A stretch of DNA of 64,000 bases from Kribbella soli. Lineage in GTDB: Bacteria > Actinomycetota > Actinomycetes > Propionibacteriales > Kribbellaceae. Below, in pieces: positions 33,342 through 42,517 of this stretch. The stretch covers positions 987,476 to 1,051,475 of the forward strand of contig NZ_SJJZ01000004.1 in assembly GCF_004331345.1 (NCBI RefSeq). The letters run 5' to 3'. Position numbers and translations under genes: made by a program. The notes under the pieces are model-generated. The model saw only the letters and a list, made by a program, of their open reading frames with translations, was not told the origin of the DNA and did no database searches. Each line of letters begins with the position of its first letter. Position 1 is the stretch's first letter.

Positions 33342-34760
33342 GGCGGAGCGGACTTCCTCCAACTCGACCCGGCCGATGCGCCACCTGGCGGTCTCGCGGA
33401 CTGGCTCACCGATCGCCTGCGGACGGCGATCTCCACCGGCCACCTCCCGGTCGGCACCCGCCTCCCCGCGACCCGCACCCTCGCCACCGACCTCGGCCTC
33501 TCCCGAGGCGTGGTCACCGAGTCGTACCAGCGCCTCACCGAGGACGGCCACGTCTCCACGCACGGCCGCCGCGGGACCATCGTCGTCGCTGCCCCGATGA
33601 TCGGTGACGTCCGAAAGTCCGAGGGTCCACGGTTCTTCGGACGTCCGAGCTTGGCAGTGGCCGACGATGTGTTCGACCGGTTGCGGGATCTGCCGGCGCG
33701 GATCGACCTGACGCCCGGCGTGCCCGATCTGGCCGCGTTCCCGCGGAGCGCCTGGCTGCGCGCGGAGCGAGCAGTGCTAGCGGATCTGGAGTCGGCCGAT
33801 TTCGGGTACGGCGACCCGGCGGGTACGCCGACGTTGCGACGCGCGGTCGCCGCGTGGCTGGCGCAGTACCGCGGGATCACCGCGGACCCGGACGACCTGA
33901 TCATCGTGGCCGGCGTGGCCCAGGCGATCGGGCTCGTGTCCCAGATGCTCGAACGGCACGGCATCCACGAGATCGCGGTCGAGGACCCCGGCTCGCTCGG
34001 TTCCCGTCAGCACTTGCAGAACTGGGGTATGCGGACGCCGCCGATCCCCGTCGACGATCGCGGGCTGCAGGTCGACGTACTGCGGGATTCCGGCGCGAGC
34101 GCGGTGATGGTGACGCCGGCGCACCACTTCCCGACCGGCGTCGTACTGGACGGCGAACGTCGTCGCGAGCTGATCCAGTGGGCAACGGACGGCGGATTGG
34201 TGATCGAGGACGACTACGACGCCGAGCACCGGTACGACCGGCCGCCGGTCCCGGCGCTCCGCTCGATGCTGCCCGACCAGGTCATCTACGCCGGCAGCGT
34301 GTCCAAGCTGCTCGCCCCGGCGCTGCGGATCGGCTGGATGCTCGCACCCCCGCAGTACAAGGAAGAACTGATTGCCCGCAAGCGCCTGGCGGACCTCGGC
34401 AACGCGGGCCTCCCGCAGCTCACCCTCGCCGCTCTGATGGAGTCCGGCGAGCTCGAGCGCCAACTCCGCTTCCTCCGCCGTCGGCACCGCACCCGCCGCG
34501 ACGCGATGGTCAGCGCCATCCGCAACCACTTGCCCACCGCAACCATTCACGGCGCCGCCGCCGGCCTGCATCTCACCATCACCTTTGCAGAAGGAGACGA
34601 CACCGAACTGGCCGCAGCCGCCCTCGAAGCAGGCGTGAAAACCCACCCTCTTTCGTGGCACTGCCAACTCCCGCACGCCCCCGGCCTGGTCCTCGGCTAC
34701 GCCGCCCGCACCCCCACCGAAATCACCGAGGCCATCGCGACGATCGCGAAGGTCAGCTGA
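33303..34760 (+). CDS. MocR-family regulator (GntR HTH fused to aminotransferase domain)
   Basis: A 485-residue transcription factor. The N-terminal GntR winged helix (about 30-100, LRTAISTGHLPVGTRLPATRTLATDLGLSRGVV) is followed by a linker and a fold-type I aminotransferase-like domain that binds PLP at the lysine in IYAGSVSKLLAPALRIGW. Such proteins (PdxR, GabR, TauR) sense PLP or amino compounds. It is divergent from the methyltransferase gene; no vitamin B6 gene is nearby, so the regulon is unclear. GTG start, probably leaderless. Confidence 0.92.
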   Translation: MNRSNPAISGRSNGGADFLQLDPADAPPGGLADWLTDRLRTAISTGHLPVGTRLPATRTLATDLGLSRGVVTESYQRLTEDGHVSTHGRRGTIVVAAPMIGDVRKSEGPRFFGRPSLAVADDVFDRLRDLPARIDLTPGVPDLAAFPRSAWLRAERAVLADLESADFGYGDPAGTPTLRRAVAAWLAQYRGITADPDDLIIVAGVAQAIGLVSQMLERHGIHEIAVEDPGSLGSRQHLQNWGMRTPPIPVDDRGLQVDVLRDSGASAVMVTPAHHFPTGVVLDGERRRELIQWATDGGLVIEDDYDAEHRYDRPPVPALRSMLPDQVIYAGSVSKLLAPALRIGWMLAPPQYKEELIARKRLADLGNAGLPQLTLAALMESGELERQLRFLRRRHRTRRDAMVSAIRNHLPTATIHGAAAGLHLTITFAEGDDTELAAAALEAGVKTHPLSWHCQLPHAPGLVLGYAARTPTEITEAIATIAKVS

Positions 34761-36879
34761 TCGGGCTCCACCAGTTCGCGCGCCCGGCGAGCTTCATGAA
34801 CGCGGGCAGCAGCACGCCCCGGATCGCCGTCGCGTCCACGAGCACCGCGACGGCCATCCCGACCCCGATCATCTTCAGGTACACGACCCCACCGGTCGCG
34901 TAGACCGCGAACGACAGCGCGAGTACGGCGGCCGCGGTCGTGACCAACGGGGCCGATCGCTGCAGCCCCGTCGCCACCGCCCGCTCGGTATCCCCGGTCC
35001 GCAGGTACTCCTCCCGGATCCGCGACACGATGAACACCTCGTAATCCATCGACAGTCCGTACACGATGCAGAACATGAGGGTCGGCATGCTCGCCTCCAG
35101 TACGCCGGTCGCGGTGAAGCCGAGTGGCCCGGACAGATTGCCCTGCTGGAACACCCACACCATGACGCCGAACATCACCGCGAGACTGAGCAGGTTCAGC
35201 ACGGTCGCCTTCAACGGCAGCAGCACGCTGCCGGTCGCGACGTACAGGACGAGCACGCTGAGCAGCAGGATCAACCCGAGCACCAGCGGGATCCGTTCGG
35301 TGAGTGCCGCACGCCAGTCCGACATCTCGGCCGGCGAACCACCGATCATCGCCGGGTACGGCGCCTCGGCCGCGCGGACCTGTTCGACGAGCTGCCCGAT
35401 GTCTCCCTCCAGCACCGCCTCGGTCGGGACGACGGTCAGGTACGCCCCGCCGTTGCGGACATAGGTGTCGACCTGCGCCACCCCGTCCAGCTGCCCGAGG
35501 GTCTTCGCGTACGGCGCCAGTCGCGCCGGATCGGTCGTCTCGGGCATCACGACGTACAGCGCGTCGGACTCCTCCTGGCCGAAGTTCTGGCGCACCTGGT
35601 CCGCCATGATCCGGCTGCTCGCGTCCGCGGGGAGGATCCGGGCGTCCGGCAGGCCGAGGCGCAGACCCAAGGCGGGAGACGCGAGCAACAGGATCAGCGC
35701 GAGGACGGCGCCGCCGATGAGTGCCGGGCGGCGCATCACCGCGATCGCGAGTGTTGCCCAGCGACCCGAACCGGAGCCTGTTGCCGCGGGACGGACCGCT
35801 CGGCGGCCGAGGAGCGCCAGCGCCGCCGGGAGGATGACGAGCGCACCGATCAGCGCGGACAGGACAACAAGCACACCGGCGTACCCGAAGGACCGCAGGA
35901 ACGACAGCGGGAACAGCAGCAGCGCGAGGAGTGAGACCGCGACCGTCAGGCCACTGAACAAGACAGTCCGCCCGGCCGTGCGCACCGCGGTCACCACGGC
36001 GTCGTCGACCTCGGCGCCGGCCGCCAACTCCTCGCGGAACCTCGCGATCACGAACAGGCAGTAGTCGACGCCGAGCGCCAGTCCCATCACCAGTGCGAGG
36101 TTGGCGGCGAACGTCGAGACCTCGGTGAACGCTGCGATCACCCGCAGGCCGGCCAGCGCACCGCCGGTCGCGAAGACCCCGACCCCCAGGGTCACGAGAG
36201 CCGGCGAAATCCTGCGGTAGATGAGGATCAGCAGCCCGAGCACCATCGGGATCACGATCAGCTCGGCGCGCAGGAAGTCCGCACGGGCCTGGGCCCCGAT
36301 CTCGCGGAACACCTCGTCTTGGCCGCCCGACTGCACGGTGATCCCGTCACGCGATCCGGCGTACTGCGCGGCGAGCTCACCGACCCGCTGTCGCGCCTCG
36401 TTCACCTCGCCCGGCACGTGGACGAGGATCAGCGCCTGCCGGGAACCCTTGCTGCGCAAGGCCGAACTGCCGTCACGCGACCAGTACGACGCTGCCTCGG
36501 CGACCCCTGACTGCTTCGCGATTTCATTGGTCAGTCCAACACCAGCGGCCCGTACGGCGGGATCGTCGACAGTCCCCGTCTTCGCCGTCACGAGGAAAGC
36601 GAGGTTCGGCGGCCCGGTGTGGAACTGGTCGGCGAGCACCCGGCGGGCGCGATCCGACTCCGCGGCCGGATCGGCGATCCGGGACAGCGAGAGGGCGTTG
36701 AGCGCGCCGGCCGCAACGGCGAGCACGAGCACCGTGCAGGCGAGCGAAAGTACCGCGACGGCGCGCCGGCGCCGGACCACCAGCCGCCCGAGGCGCGCGA
36801 GCAGACCGGCTTCGCGCCGGTGACCTGAGCCTTCCGGCAGGACAGGCGGGACCAGGACCGGCTGGGTGGTTTCGGGCAT
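34753..36879 (-). CDS. MMPL/RND-family exporter
   Basis: A 708-residue membrane protein with two repeats of one helix, a large extracytoplasmic domain and five helices. Examples: AVAVLSLACTVLVLAVAAGALNA, LALVMGLALGVDYCLFVIARF and, in the second half, FCIVYGLSMDYEVFIVSRIREEY. The paired LGVDYCLF and LSMDYEVF motifs hold the proton-relay Asp-Tyr of MmpL proteins. It probably exports a lipid or hydrophobic drug. ATG at 36879 has GGAGGT nearby. It is divergent from a TetR regulator with twin operators. It is convergent with MocR, overlapping 8 bp. Confidence 0.93.
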   Translation of the reverse strand: MPETTQPVLVPPVLPEGSGHRREAGLLARLGRLVVRRRRAVAVLSLACTVLVLAVAAGALNALSLSRIADPAAESDRARRVLADQFHTGPPNLAFLVTAKTGTVDDPAVRAAGVGLTNEIAKQSGVAEAASYWSRDGSSALRSKGSRQALILVHVPGEVNEARQRVGELAAQYAGSRDGITVQSGGQDEVFREIGAQARADFLRAELIVIPMVLGLLILIYRRISPALVTLGVGVFATGGALAGLRVIAAFTEVSTFAANLALVMGLALGVDYCLFVIARFREELAAGAEVDDAVVTAVRTAGRTVLFSGLTVAVSLLALLLFPLSFLRSFGYAGVLVVLSALIGALVILPAALALLGRRAVRPAATGSGSGRWATLAIAVMRRPALIGGAVLALILLLASPALGLRLGLPDARILPADASSRIMADQVRQNFGQEESDALYVVMPETTDPARLAPYAKTLGQLDGVAQVDTYVRNGGAYLTVVPTEAVLEGDIGQLVEQVRAAEAPYPAMIGGSPAEMSDWRAALTERIPLVLGLILLLSVLVLYVATGSVLLPLKATVLNLLSLAVMFGVMVWVFQQGNLSGPLGFTATGVLEASMPTLMFCIVYGLSMDYEVFIVSRIREEYLRTGDTERAVATGLQRSAPLVTTAAAVLALSFAVYATGGVVYLKMIGVGMAVAVLVDATAIRGVLLPAFMKLAGRANWWSPIS

Positions 36880-36913
36880 GGCGGACCTCCGGGTGAGCGG
36901 GGGTAGGATGACC

Positions 36914-36965
36914 AAACACGAGCAGTTGCTCGCATACAGAAAAATACGAGCATTTACTCGTGTTT
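36914..36965. promoter_or_regulatory. Twin TetR operators between MMPL exporter and regulator
   Basis: Two 16-bp palindromes, ACGAGCAGTTGCTCGC (36918-36933) and ACGAGCATTTACTCGT (36946-36961), share the half-site ACGAG-x6-CTCG and are 28 bp apart centre to centre. Outside them AAACACGAG (36914-36922) and CTCGTGTTT (36957-36965) also mirror each other, so the entire operator region is symmetric. GAAGGG for the regulator follows. Confidence 0.75.
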
Positions 36966-36984
36966 GTCAACGAAGGGTCGACCC

Positions 36985-37590
36985 ATGCCCGAGGAGCCGC
37001 GACGTCAGGCACGCGGGCAGCGGCGGATGGTGCAGCTGCTGGACGCCGCCGCGGTGGTGTTCGCCGAGGCCGGGTATGCGAAGGCGACCACCAACGCGAT
37101 CGCCCGCCAGGCCGGCGTCTCACCGGGCACGCTGTACCAGTTCTTCGCGAACAAGGAGGCCCTCGCCGAGGCGCTCGCGGAGCGCTACCGCAGCGAGCTC
37201 GCCGCCGCGCACCAGAAGGCCTTCGACCCGGGTACGGCGCAACTCCCGCTGCCCGACCTGGTCGACCGGATGATCCGCCCGATGGTCGAGGTCAATCTGG
37301 AGAACCCGGGGTTCAAGGCCCTGTTCGGCAGCGGCGACCTGCCGGACAAGCTGACCGCGCCGACCCGCGCGCTCCAGAAGGCTGTCACCGGCCGCGTCGC
37401 CGAGGTCCTGGCCGTCCGTTACCCCGAACTACCGACAGACCGCCTCGAAACCACCGCGGCCGTCGCGACCCAGATCTTCGCCGCCCTGCTCGGCACCATC
37501 GTCACCACCCCCGCCACCCACCGCGAACGGTGGATCGCCGAACTCAACCAGGCCCTGGTCGGCTACCTGACCCCGCTCGAACCGAGCTGA
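36985..37590 (+). CDS. TetR-family transcriptional regulator of the MMPL exporter
   Basis: A 201-residue repressor. The HTH (about 12-58) contains VQLLDAAAVVFAEAGYAKAT and GVSPGTLYQFFANKEALAEAL. The C-terminal ligand domain is of TetR_C type (PDLVDRMIRPMVEVNLENPGFK). ATG at 36985 has GAAGGG 7 bases before it; an in-frame TTG at 36964 is less likely. It is divergent from the MMPL exporter with two palindromic sites between them, which makes local repression likely. Confidence 0.92.
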   Translation: MPEEPRRQARGQRRMVQLLDAAAVVFAEAGYAKATTNAIARQAGVSPGTLYQFFANKEALAEALAERYRSELAAAHQKAFDPGTAQLPLPDLVDRMIRPMVEVNLENPGFKALFGSGDLPDKLTAPTRALQKAVTGRVAEVLAVRYPELPTDRLETTAAVATQIFAALLGTIVTTPATHRERWIAELNQALVGYLTPLEPS

Positions 37591-37612
37591 AGCGGTACGG
37601 CGCTTTCAAGCC

Positions 37613-38587
37613 TCAGCGGGTGTAGCGCGGGGCGATCGCGAGGGCGAACTGGGTCATCAGGTCCGGGTTGATCTTGCGGGCCGGGAGCGGGACCAGGTCG
37701 ACGATCTTGTCGTCGCCGACGCGGATCGTCGTCCGGCCGGTGGCGGTGTCGACGTACCCCTCGTCGCCGAGCGGGATCGACTGCGAGGTGGCGGCCTTGC
37801 GGATCGGGGCCATCAGCGCCTTGGCGTCCGGCTCGCGGCGTGCCGACGTCGAGAGCACGCTTGTCGACGTCACCCAGCCGCAGACCAGGTCACCGACGAG
37901 GGTCTCACCGTCGCGCCGGGCCATCGCCGGTGCACCCAGCACCTTCTCGGCCGCCGCCGTACCGCGGTCACAGTCCGGGCGCGTGATCAGCCGGTCGGCG
38001 TCCGGCAGCCCGGCACCCTGCCGCAGGACCTCCTGGCCGAGTGCGACGTACTTCGCGAGGGTCGCCTGCGGCCCGGAGAGCTTGTACATCCTGCCGGCCG
38101 ACAGGAACACCAGGAACGTACTTGTGCCGTACCCGCCCCGACCGATCTGGACGGGCTTGGCCGGCTCACGCGGATGCGCGGCGTACGCCTTCTGGGTCGC
38201 CGCCAGCGTCGCCGGCGTGGCCGGAAGCACCGACACCCCGACCCTCAGCACCGGTCCGTCAGGGCTGGTGCTGAGCGCGAACTGACACACGTCGTACGTC
38301 GGGATGTCGAACTCGGGCGGTGGTGCCTTGGGCTGGATGTTCGCGACCGGCACCGCGAGCGTGGTCTGCACCAAGGTGGGGTCCATCCGCACGCACATCG
38401 TGTCCGCGACCTTGGACGTCTCCGACGGAGGCACCGAAGGCGTCGGAGAGGGAGTCTCCGAGCTCGGCGGCGTACCGGTCGACACCAGCGGCGGCATGTT
38501 CGGCGCCGTCTCCTCGGCGGGACCGCCACAGCCCGCGAGCAGTACGACGGTCAGCGCGGAGGCGGTCACTACCCGGCGGATACGCAT
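37613..38587 (-). CDS. Lipoprotein of unknown function (DUF3558-like)
   Basis: A 324-residue lipoprotein with lipobox LLAGC (Cys20), then a Pro/Ser/Thr-rich spacer (25-60) and a globular domain with cysteines in DTMCVRMD, YDVCQF, RPDCDRG and LVCGWV. Size, cysteine spacing and location after a lipobox resemble actinobacterial DUF3558 lipoproteins, but this match is tentative. It lies downstream of the MFS exporter (14 bp), probably in the same transcript. Confidence 0.78.
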   Translation of the reverse strand: MRIRRVVTASALTVVLLAGCGGPAEETAPNMPPLVSTGTPPSSETPSPTPSVPPSETSKVADTMCVRMDPTLVQTTLAVPVANIQPKAPPPEFDIPTYDVCQFALSTSPDGPVLRVGVSVLPATPATLAATQKAYAAHPREPAKPVQIGRGGYGTSTFLVFLSAGRMYKLSGPQATLAKYVALGQEVLRQGAGLPDADRLITRPDCDRGTAAAEKVLGAPAMARRDGETLVGDLVCGWVTSTSVLSTSARREPDAKALMAPIRKAATSQSIPLGDEGYVDTATGRTTIRVGDDKIVDLVPLPARKINPDLMTQFALAIAPRYTR

Positions 38588-38601
38588 GATGACTCAGAAC
38601 C

Positions 38602-39888
38602 TTAACCCGCGGACCGGAGCTCCCTTTCGCGGACCGCGTGTTCATCGGTACGGGCGTCGTACCGCCAGAACTCGCGCAACCAGACGGACGTGCCGACCAC
38701 GCCGGCGACGCAGAGCACGCCGCCGCTGACGATCGCGGTCCGGACCGTGGTGAGGTCGGCGACCAACCCGGAGCGGGCCTGACCGCCGAGCGGGCCGAGC
38801 GAGTAGCCGAGCATCTCGATCCCGGCCAGCCGGCCGCGCATCTCGTCGGGGATCGTCTGGTTCCAGATCACCGAACGGAACAGCACCGACACCATGTCGG
38901 CAGCGCCGGCCACCGCGAAGAACGCGATCGCGAACCAGATGTTCGGCGCCAGGCCGGCGATCCCGACCGCGGCGCCCCAGCCGATCGTGGCCAGCACCAC
39001 CGCCCTGCCCTGGTGGTGGACGTGTTTCGCCCAGCCGCTGGTCAGGCTGGCGCACATCGCCCCGATCGCCTCCGCGCTGTACAGCAGGCCGAGCAGCTTG
39101 GGTTCCTTCAGGATGTCCGTCGCGAACGCCGGGAACAGCACGATCGGCATCGCCAGGAACATCCCGACCATGTCGACCAGGTACGTCGCCAGCAGGTCCT
39201 TGCGCCGGAACGCGTAGACGATCCCGCCGCCGATCGCCCGCAGGCTCGGCGCCGTGGACTGCTCGCCGGCACGGTACGAACCGAGCCGGGCGTAGAGCAG
39301 CGTCGCGAAGACGATGCCGGCCAGCTCGACGGAGAACGCCCAGGTCACGCCGACCGATCCGACCAGGACACCACCCAGCGCCGGACCGGCGAGCTGCCCG
39401 ATCTGCGAGGTCAGCGAGCTCAGCGCGACCGCGGCCGGAATCTCCTCGTGCTTCACCACCCGCGGAAGAAGCGCTTCCCGCGAAGGCCGCTGCAGCGAGG
39501 TGGCGATCGCGTTCAGCGCGCCGCAGACGTAGATCAGCCAGACCTGCGGGTTCGGGAGCAGCGTGTTGGCGACCATCAGCGCGGAGATCACGACCTGCGC
39601 GAATCCGGTGGAGACGAGCAGCGTGCGGCGTTCGACGTGGTCGGCGAGCGCACCGCCGTACAGGCCGAACACGACCAGCGGGACGATCGTCACCAGGCCC
39701 ATCGCGCCGACCGCGAAGTTCGAGCCGGTGAGTTGGTAGAGCTGGTACGGCAGGGCGACGTACCCGACCATGCCGCCGAGGAAGAACACCGATCCGGCGA
39801 CCAGCAGGATGCGGAAGTCGCGGGAACCACGCCACGGAGTCAGATCGACGCGCAACCGGGCCAGCCGCGCGCTCAGACTTGCTGCCAC
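38602..39888 (-). CDS. MFS exporter (EntS/MFS_3 type)
   Basis: A 428-residue transporter with 12 helices. The start DFRILLVAGSVFFLGGMVGYVALPYQLYQLTGSNFAVG and the motif GLYGGALADHVERRTLL match the EntS-like branch of MFS, whose members export siderophores or drugs. GTG start. No siderophore genes are nearby, so the substrate is unknown. The DUF3558-like lipoprotein follows on the same strand. Confidence 0.9.
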   Translation of the reverse strand: MAASLSARLARLRVDLTPWRGSRDFRILLVAGSVFFLGGMVGYVALPYQLYQLTGSNFAVGAMGLVTIVPLVVFGLYGGALADHVERRTLLVSTGFAQVVISALMVANTLLPNPQVWLIYVCGALNAIATSLQRPSREALLPRVVKHEEIPAAVALSSLTSQIGQLAGPALGGVLVGSVGVTWAFSVELAGIVFATLLYARLGSYRAGEQSTAPSLRAIGGGIVYAFRRKDLLATYLVDMVGMFLAMPIVLFPAFATDILKEPKLLGLLYSAEAIGAMCASLTSGWAKHVHHQGRAVVLATIGWGAAVGIAGLAPNIWFAIAFFAVAGAADMVSVLFRSVIWNQTIPDEMRGRLAGIEMLGYSLGPLGGQARSGLVADLTTVRTAIVSGGVLCVAGVVGTSVWLREFWRYDARTDEHAVRERELRSAG

Positions 39889-39930
39889 CGAGTCATAGTG
39901 ACAGGTCCGACCGGCCGGACGAACCTGATT

Positions 39931-40275
39931 TCAGCTGAGGGGCAGCAGGGCGGACAGGTCGGTGCGTTCGCCGCTGGCGCGGAGTTTGCCGGTCATCCGG
40001 GCGTCGGGCCAGCTGATGCGGCCGAGCGCCACGTCGATCCACAGGTCCGGCGGCATCTCGATGACCGCGCCCGGCGTACCGCGGGTGTGTCGCGGGCCTT
40101 CGATGCACTGCACAGCGCCGTACGGCGGAACGCGTACCTCGACCGCGTGGCCGGGTGCTTTCGCGACCAGGCGTTGCAACAGTTCCTTGGTGAGCAGTTT
40201 CAGGTCGGCGCGTTCCGCCGTACCGTCGTCGTAGCGTTGCAAGGCCTGCCGGAACGCGGGGTCGGACATCTCCAC
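39931..40275 (-). CDS. Sterol-carrier-family-like protein
   Basis: A 114-residue protein with motifs HAVEVRVPPYGAVQCIEGPRHTRGTPGAVIEMPPDLWIDVALGRISW, which match a conserved actinobacterial family annotated as sterol carrier family (SCP2-like, also related to YbjN-like small proteins). In several actinobacteria this gene lies by purF, here about 28 kb away. GTG at 40275 or ATG at 40269 are both possible. It probably binds a hydrophobic ligand; exact role unknown. Confidence 0.75.
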   Translation of the reverse strand: MEMSDPAFRQALQRYDDGTAERADLKLLTKELLQRLVAKAPGHAVEVRVPPYGAVQCIEGPRHTRGTPGAVIEMPPDLWIDVALGRISWPDARMTGKLRASGERTDLSALLPLS

Positions 40276-40358
40276 GACGTGCCAGCGTACGCGGCAGTTT
40301 GCGGTGACGCCCCTCTCGTCAGCGATAATCGGGCGGGAGAGAGGGAAGCGAGGTCGGG

Positions 40359-40982
40359 ATGCTCACGCCCAGGCACCAGGCGCTGCTGATGACGCTGGCG
40401 GGAATGACCGTCGGCGTAGCCGTTTTCGGCACAGTCGTCGCCGTGAACGGTGGCAATCCGTTCACCGCCCACGACACGCCGGTGGGGATCGTGAGTCCGT
40501 CGCCGTCCAGCACCCCGAGCCGTGGCGACGGACTGCAGGCCGACGGGCTGCAGTACGTCGTACAGAACTTCGGCTCCGACGACGACCCGGTGTCGTCCGA
40601 GGTCCCGACCGGGTGGAAGAGCGCTCAGAGCGGCACCCGCCCGAAATTCGTCGACTCGACCGGTGTCTGGCAGATCCGGTTCGACACCCGGGGCAGCAAG
40701 CAGACCCCGGACCAGCTGGTCGCGAACCGTGAGCGCAGCATCGACGAGAGCGGCCTGAAGGTGCTCAGCCGCGACAACGGCATGCTGGTCTACACGTACG
40801 TCGACAAGGCCCGCGGTCCCCGGATGGGTCTGTCGCGCTGGGTCTCGCTCGACGACGGCAAGACGTCAGCGGTCGAGATCACCGTCGGCGGCCGCCCGCA
40901 GGACGAAGCCGGCCTGCGCGCCGTCCTCCAGCAGGCCACCGACACCCTCAAGCTCGCCTCGGGCGACACCCGCCCCAACTAA
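40359..40982 (+). CDS. Membrane-anchored protein of unknown function
   Basis: A 207-residue protein with an N-terminal helix (about 8-28, ALLMTLAGMTVGVAVFGTVVAV), a Ser/Pro-rich linker and a single alpha/beta domain (70-205) containing VPTGWKSAQSG and GVWQIRFDTRG. It recalls the LpqN/PsbP-like Mog1 fold seen in other actinobacterial surface proteins, but I would not assign it firmly. The stop overlaps that of the convergent hydrolase. Confidence 0.75.
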   Translation: MLTPRHQALLMTLAGMTVGVAVFGTVVAVNGGNPFTAHDTPVGIVSPSPSSTPSRGDGLQADGLQYVVQNFGSDDDPVSSEVPTGWKSAQSGTRPKFVDSTGVWQIRFDTRGSKQTPDQLVANRERSIDESGLKVLSRDNGMLVYTYVDKARGPRMGLSRWVSLDDGKTSAVEITVGGRPQDEAGLRAVLQQATDTLKLASGDTRPN

Positions 40983-42517
40983 CACTTGATGTCGGCGGCG
41001 GGGGTGTTGCCCTGCACGAGGTAGCTCTCCACGACGTTCTTTACGCACGCGTTGCCCGACAGGTACGCCGTGTGGCCGTCGCCGTCACGGGTGACGAGGA
41101 TGCCGTTCTCGAGCTGATGCGCCAGCCCGACCGCCCATTCGTACGGCGTGGCCGGGTCGCGCGTCGTACCGAGGACCATGATCGGCTTCGAGCCGGCCGC
41201 CTTGATCTGGTGCGGCTTGTCCGTCGGCTTGACCGGCCAGTTGACGCAGGACGCCGACGACCAGGCGAGGAACTCACCGAACCGCGGTGAGGCGGCCTTG
41301 AACTCCGGCACCTCCGCCTGGAGCTGCGCGATCGACGTGACGTCCGGCCGGTCGGAACAGTTGACCGCGATCTGGACCTCGTTCGCGTTGTCGGAGTACC
41401 CGGACGGCTTGCGGTCGGTGTACTCGTCGGCCATCGCGAGCAGCCGCGCGCCGTTCCCGGCGAGCCCGTCGACGACGGCGTCCTCGAGCCGCGGCCAGAA
41501 CTCCTTCAGGTACAGCGGGTAGACCAGGCCGAGGATGACCAGGGCCTGCGTGACCTGGCGCTGCCCGTCGCCCGGCAGCGGGTGCGCGTCGCTGTCCTTG
41601 ATCAGCTTGTCGACCTTGGCCAGCACCTCGTTCTTGCTGCTACCGAGCTTGCAGGAGCGCTGCGCACAGTCCTCCGCGAATGCGTCCAGCGCCTTGTCGA
41701 AGCCCTTCGCCTGCGCCATCCCCATCTGCTGGGACGAGATCGCCGGGTCGACGGCGCCGTCCAGCACCAGCCGGCCGACGTTCTTCGGGAACAACTCGGC
41801 GTACGTCGCACCGAGGTAGGTGCCGTACGACATGCCCAGGTAGTAGAGCTGCGAGTCCCCGACGATGCCACGCAGTACGTCGATGTCGCGGGCGGCGTCC
41901 TTGGTGTTCACATGCGGCAGGAGCTCACCGGAGCGCTGCTTGCAGCCGGCCGCGAAGGTCTTGGACTGCTTGTCGACGTCGGCGACCTCGGCGGGGGTGT
42001 CCGGGCTCCCGTCGGCGGCGATCATCGCGTCCAGCTGCGCGTTGTCCAGGCACTTCACCGGGGTGGATTCGCCGACGCCGCGCGGGTCCCAGCCGATGAT
42101 GTCGAACTTCCGCAGCAGCGACGACCCGAACAGCATCGGCGCCTGCGCGGCGAAGTCCTGCCCGGAGGCGCCGGGGCCGCCCGGGTTGATGAACAGCGTG
42201 CCGATCCGGCCGCCGCGGTCCTTGGCGAGCACCTTGCGGGCGCGCAGCTCGATGGTCTGACCGGTCGGCTTGGTGTAGTCCAGCGGGACCTCGATGGTCG
42301 CGCACTGCTGGTTGGTGCCGCAGCGCTCCCAGTCCGGCTGCTGCTGGTAGAACTTCTCCAGCCCGGCCGGGATCGGGCCCACCGGTCCGCTGGGCGGGTT
42401 GCTGCCGACGCCGGGCGCCGTACCGCCGTCGGCGTCCTGCGCACGACTCGCTACTCCACATCCGCTCGCGAGCACCGCAAGAGCTGCCACCAGTACGGTC
42501 GACCTGCGGAATCTCAC
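40979..42517 (-). CDS. Secreted lipoprotein alpha/beta hydrolase (tripeptidyl aminopeptidase-like)
   Basis: A 512-residue S33-like peptidase. Lipobox LASGC gives Cys20. Oxyanion segment INPGGPGASG, nucleophile Ser230 in YLGMSYGTYLGATYAELFP, and the C-terminal TAP-like domain with Asp in GTTRDPATPYEWA and His in RDGDGHTAYLSG. It cleaves short peptides outside the membrane. The same gene type lies between PSP1/holB and other genes in streptomycetes, so it is conserved synteny. GTG start overlaps the PSP1 stop by 4 bp. Confidence 0.93.
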   Translation of the reverse strand: MRFRRSTVLVAALAVLASGCGVASRAQDADGGTAPGVGSNPPSGPVGPIPAGLEKFYQQQPDWERCGTNQQCATIEVPLDYTKPTGQTIELRARKVLAKDRGGRIGTLFINPGGPGASGQDFAAQAPMLFGSSLLRKFDIIGWDPRGVGESTPVKCLDNAQLDAMIAADGSPDTPAEVADVDKQSKTFAAGCKQRSGELLPHVNTKDAARDIDVLRGIVGDSQLYYLGMSYGTYLGATYAELFPKNVGRLVLDGAVDPAISSQQMGMAQAKGFDKALDAFAEDCAQRSCKLGSSKNEVLAKVDKLIKDSDAHPLPGDGQRQVTQALVILGLVYPLYLKEFWPRLEDAVVDGLAGNGARLLAMADEYTDRKPSGYSDNANEVQIAVNCSDRPDVTSIAQLQAEVPEFKAASPRFGEFLAWSSASCVNWPVKPTDKPHQIKAAGSKPIMVLGTTRDPATPYEWAVGLAHQLENGILVTRDGDGHTAYLSGNACVKNVVESYLVQGNTPAADIKC

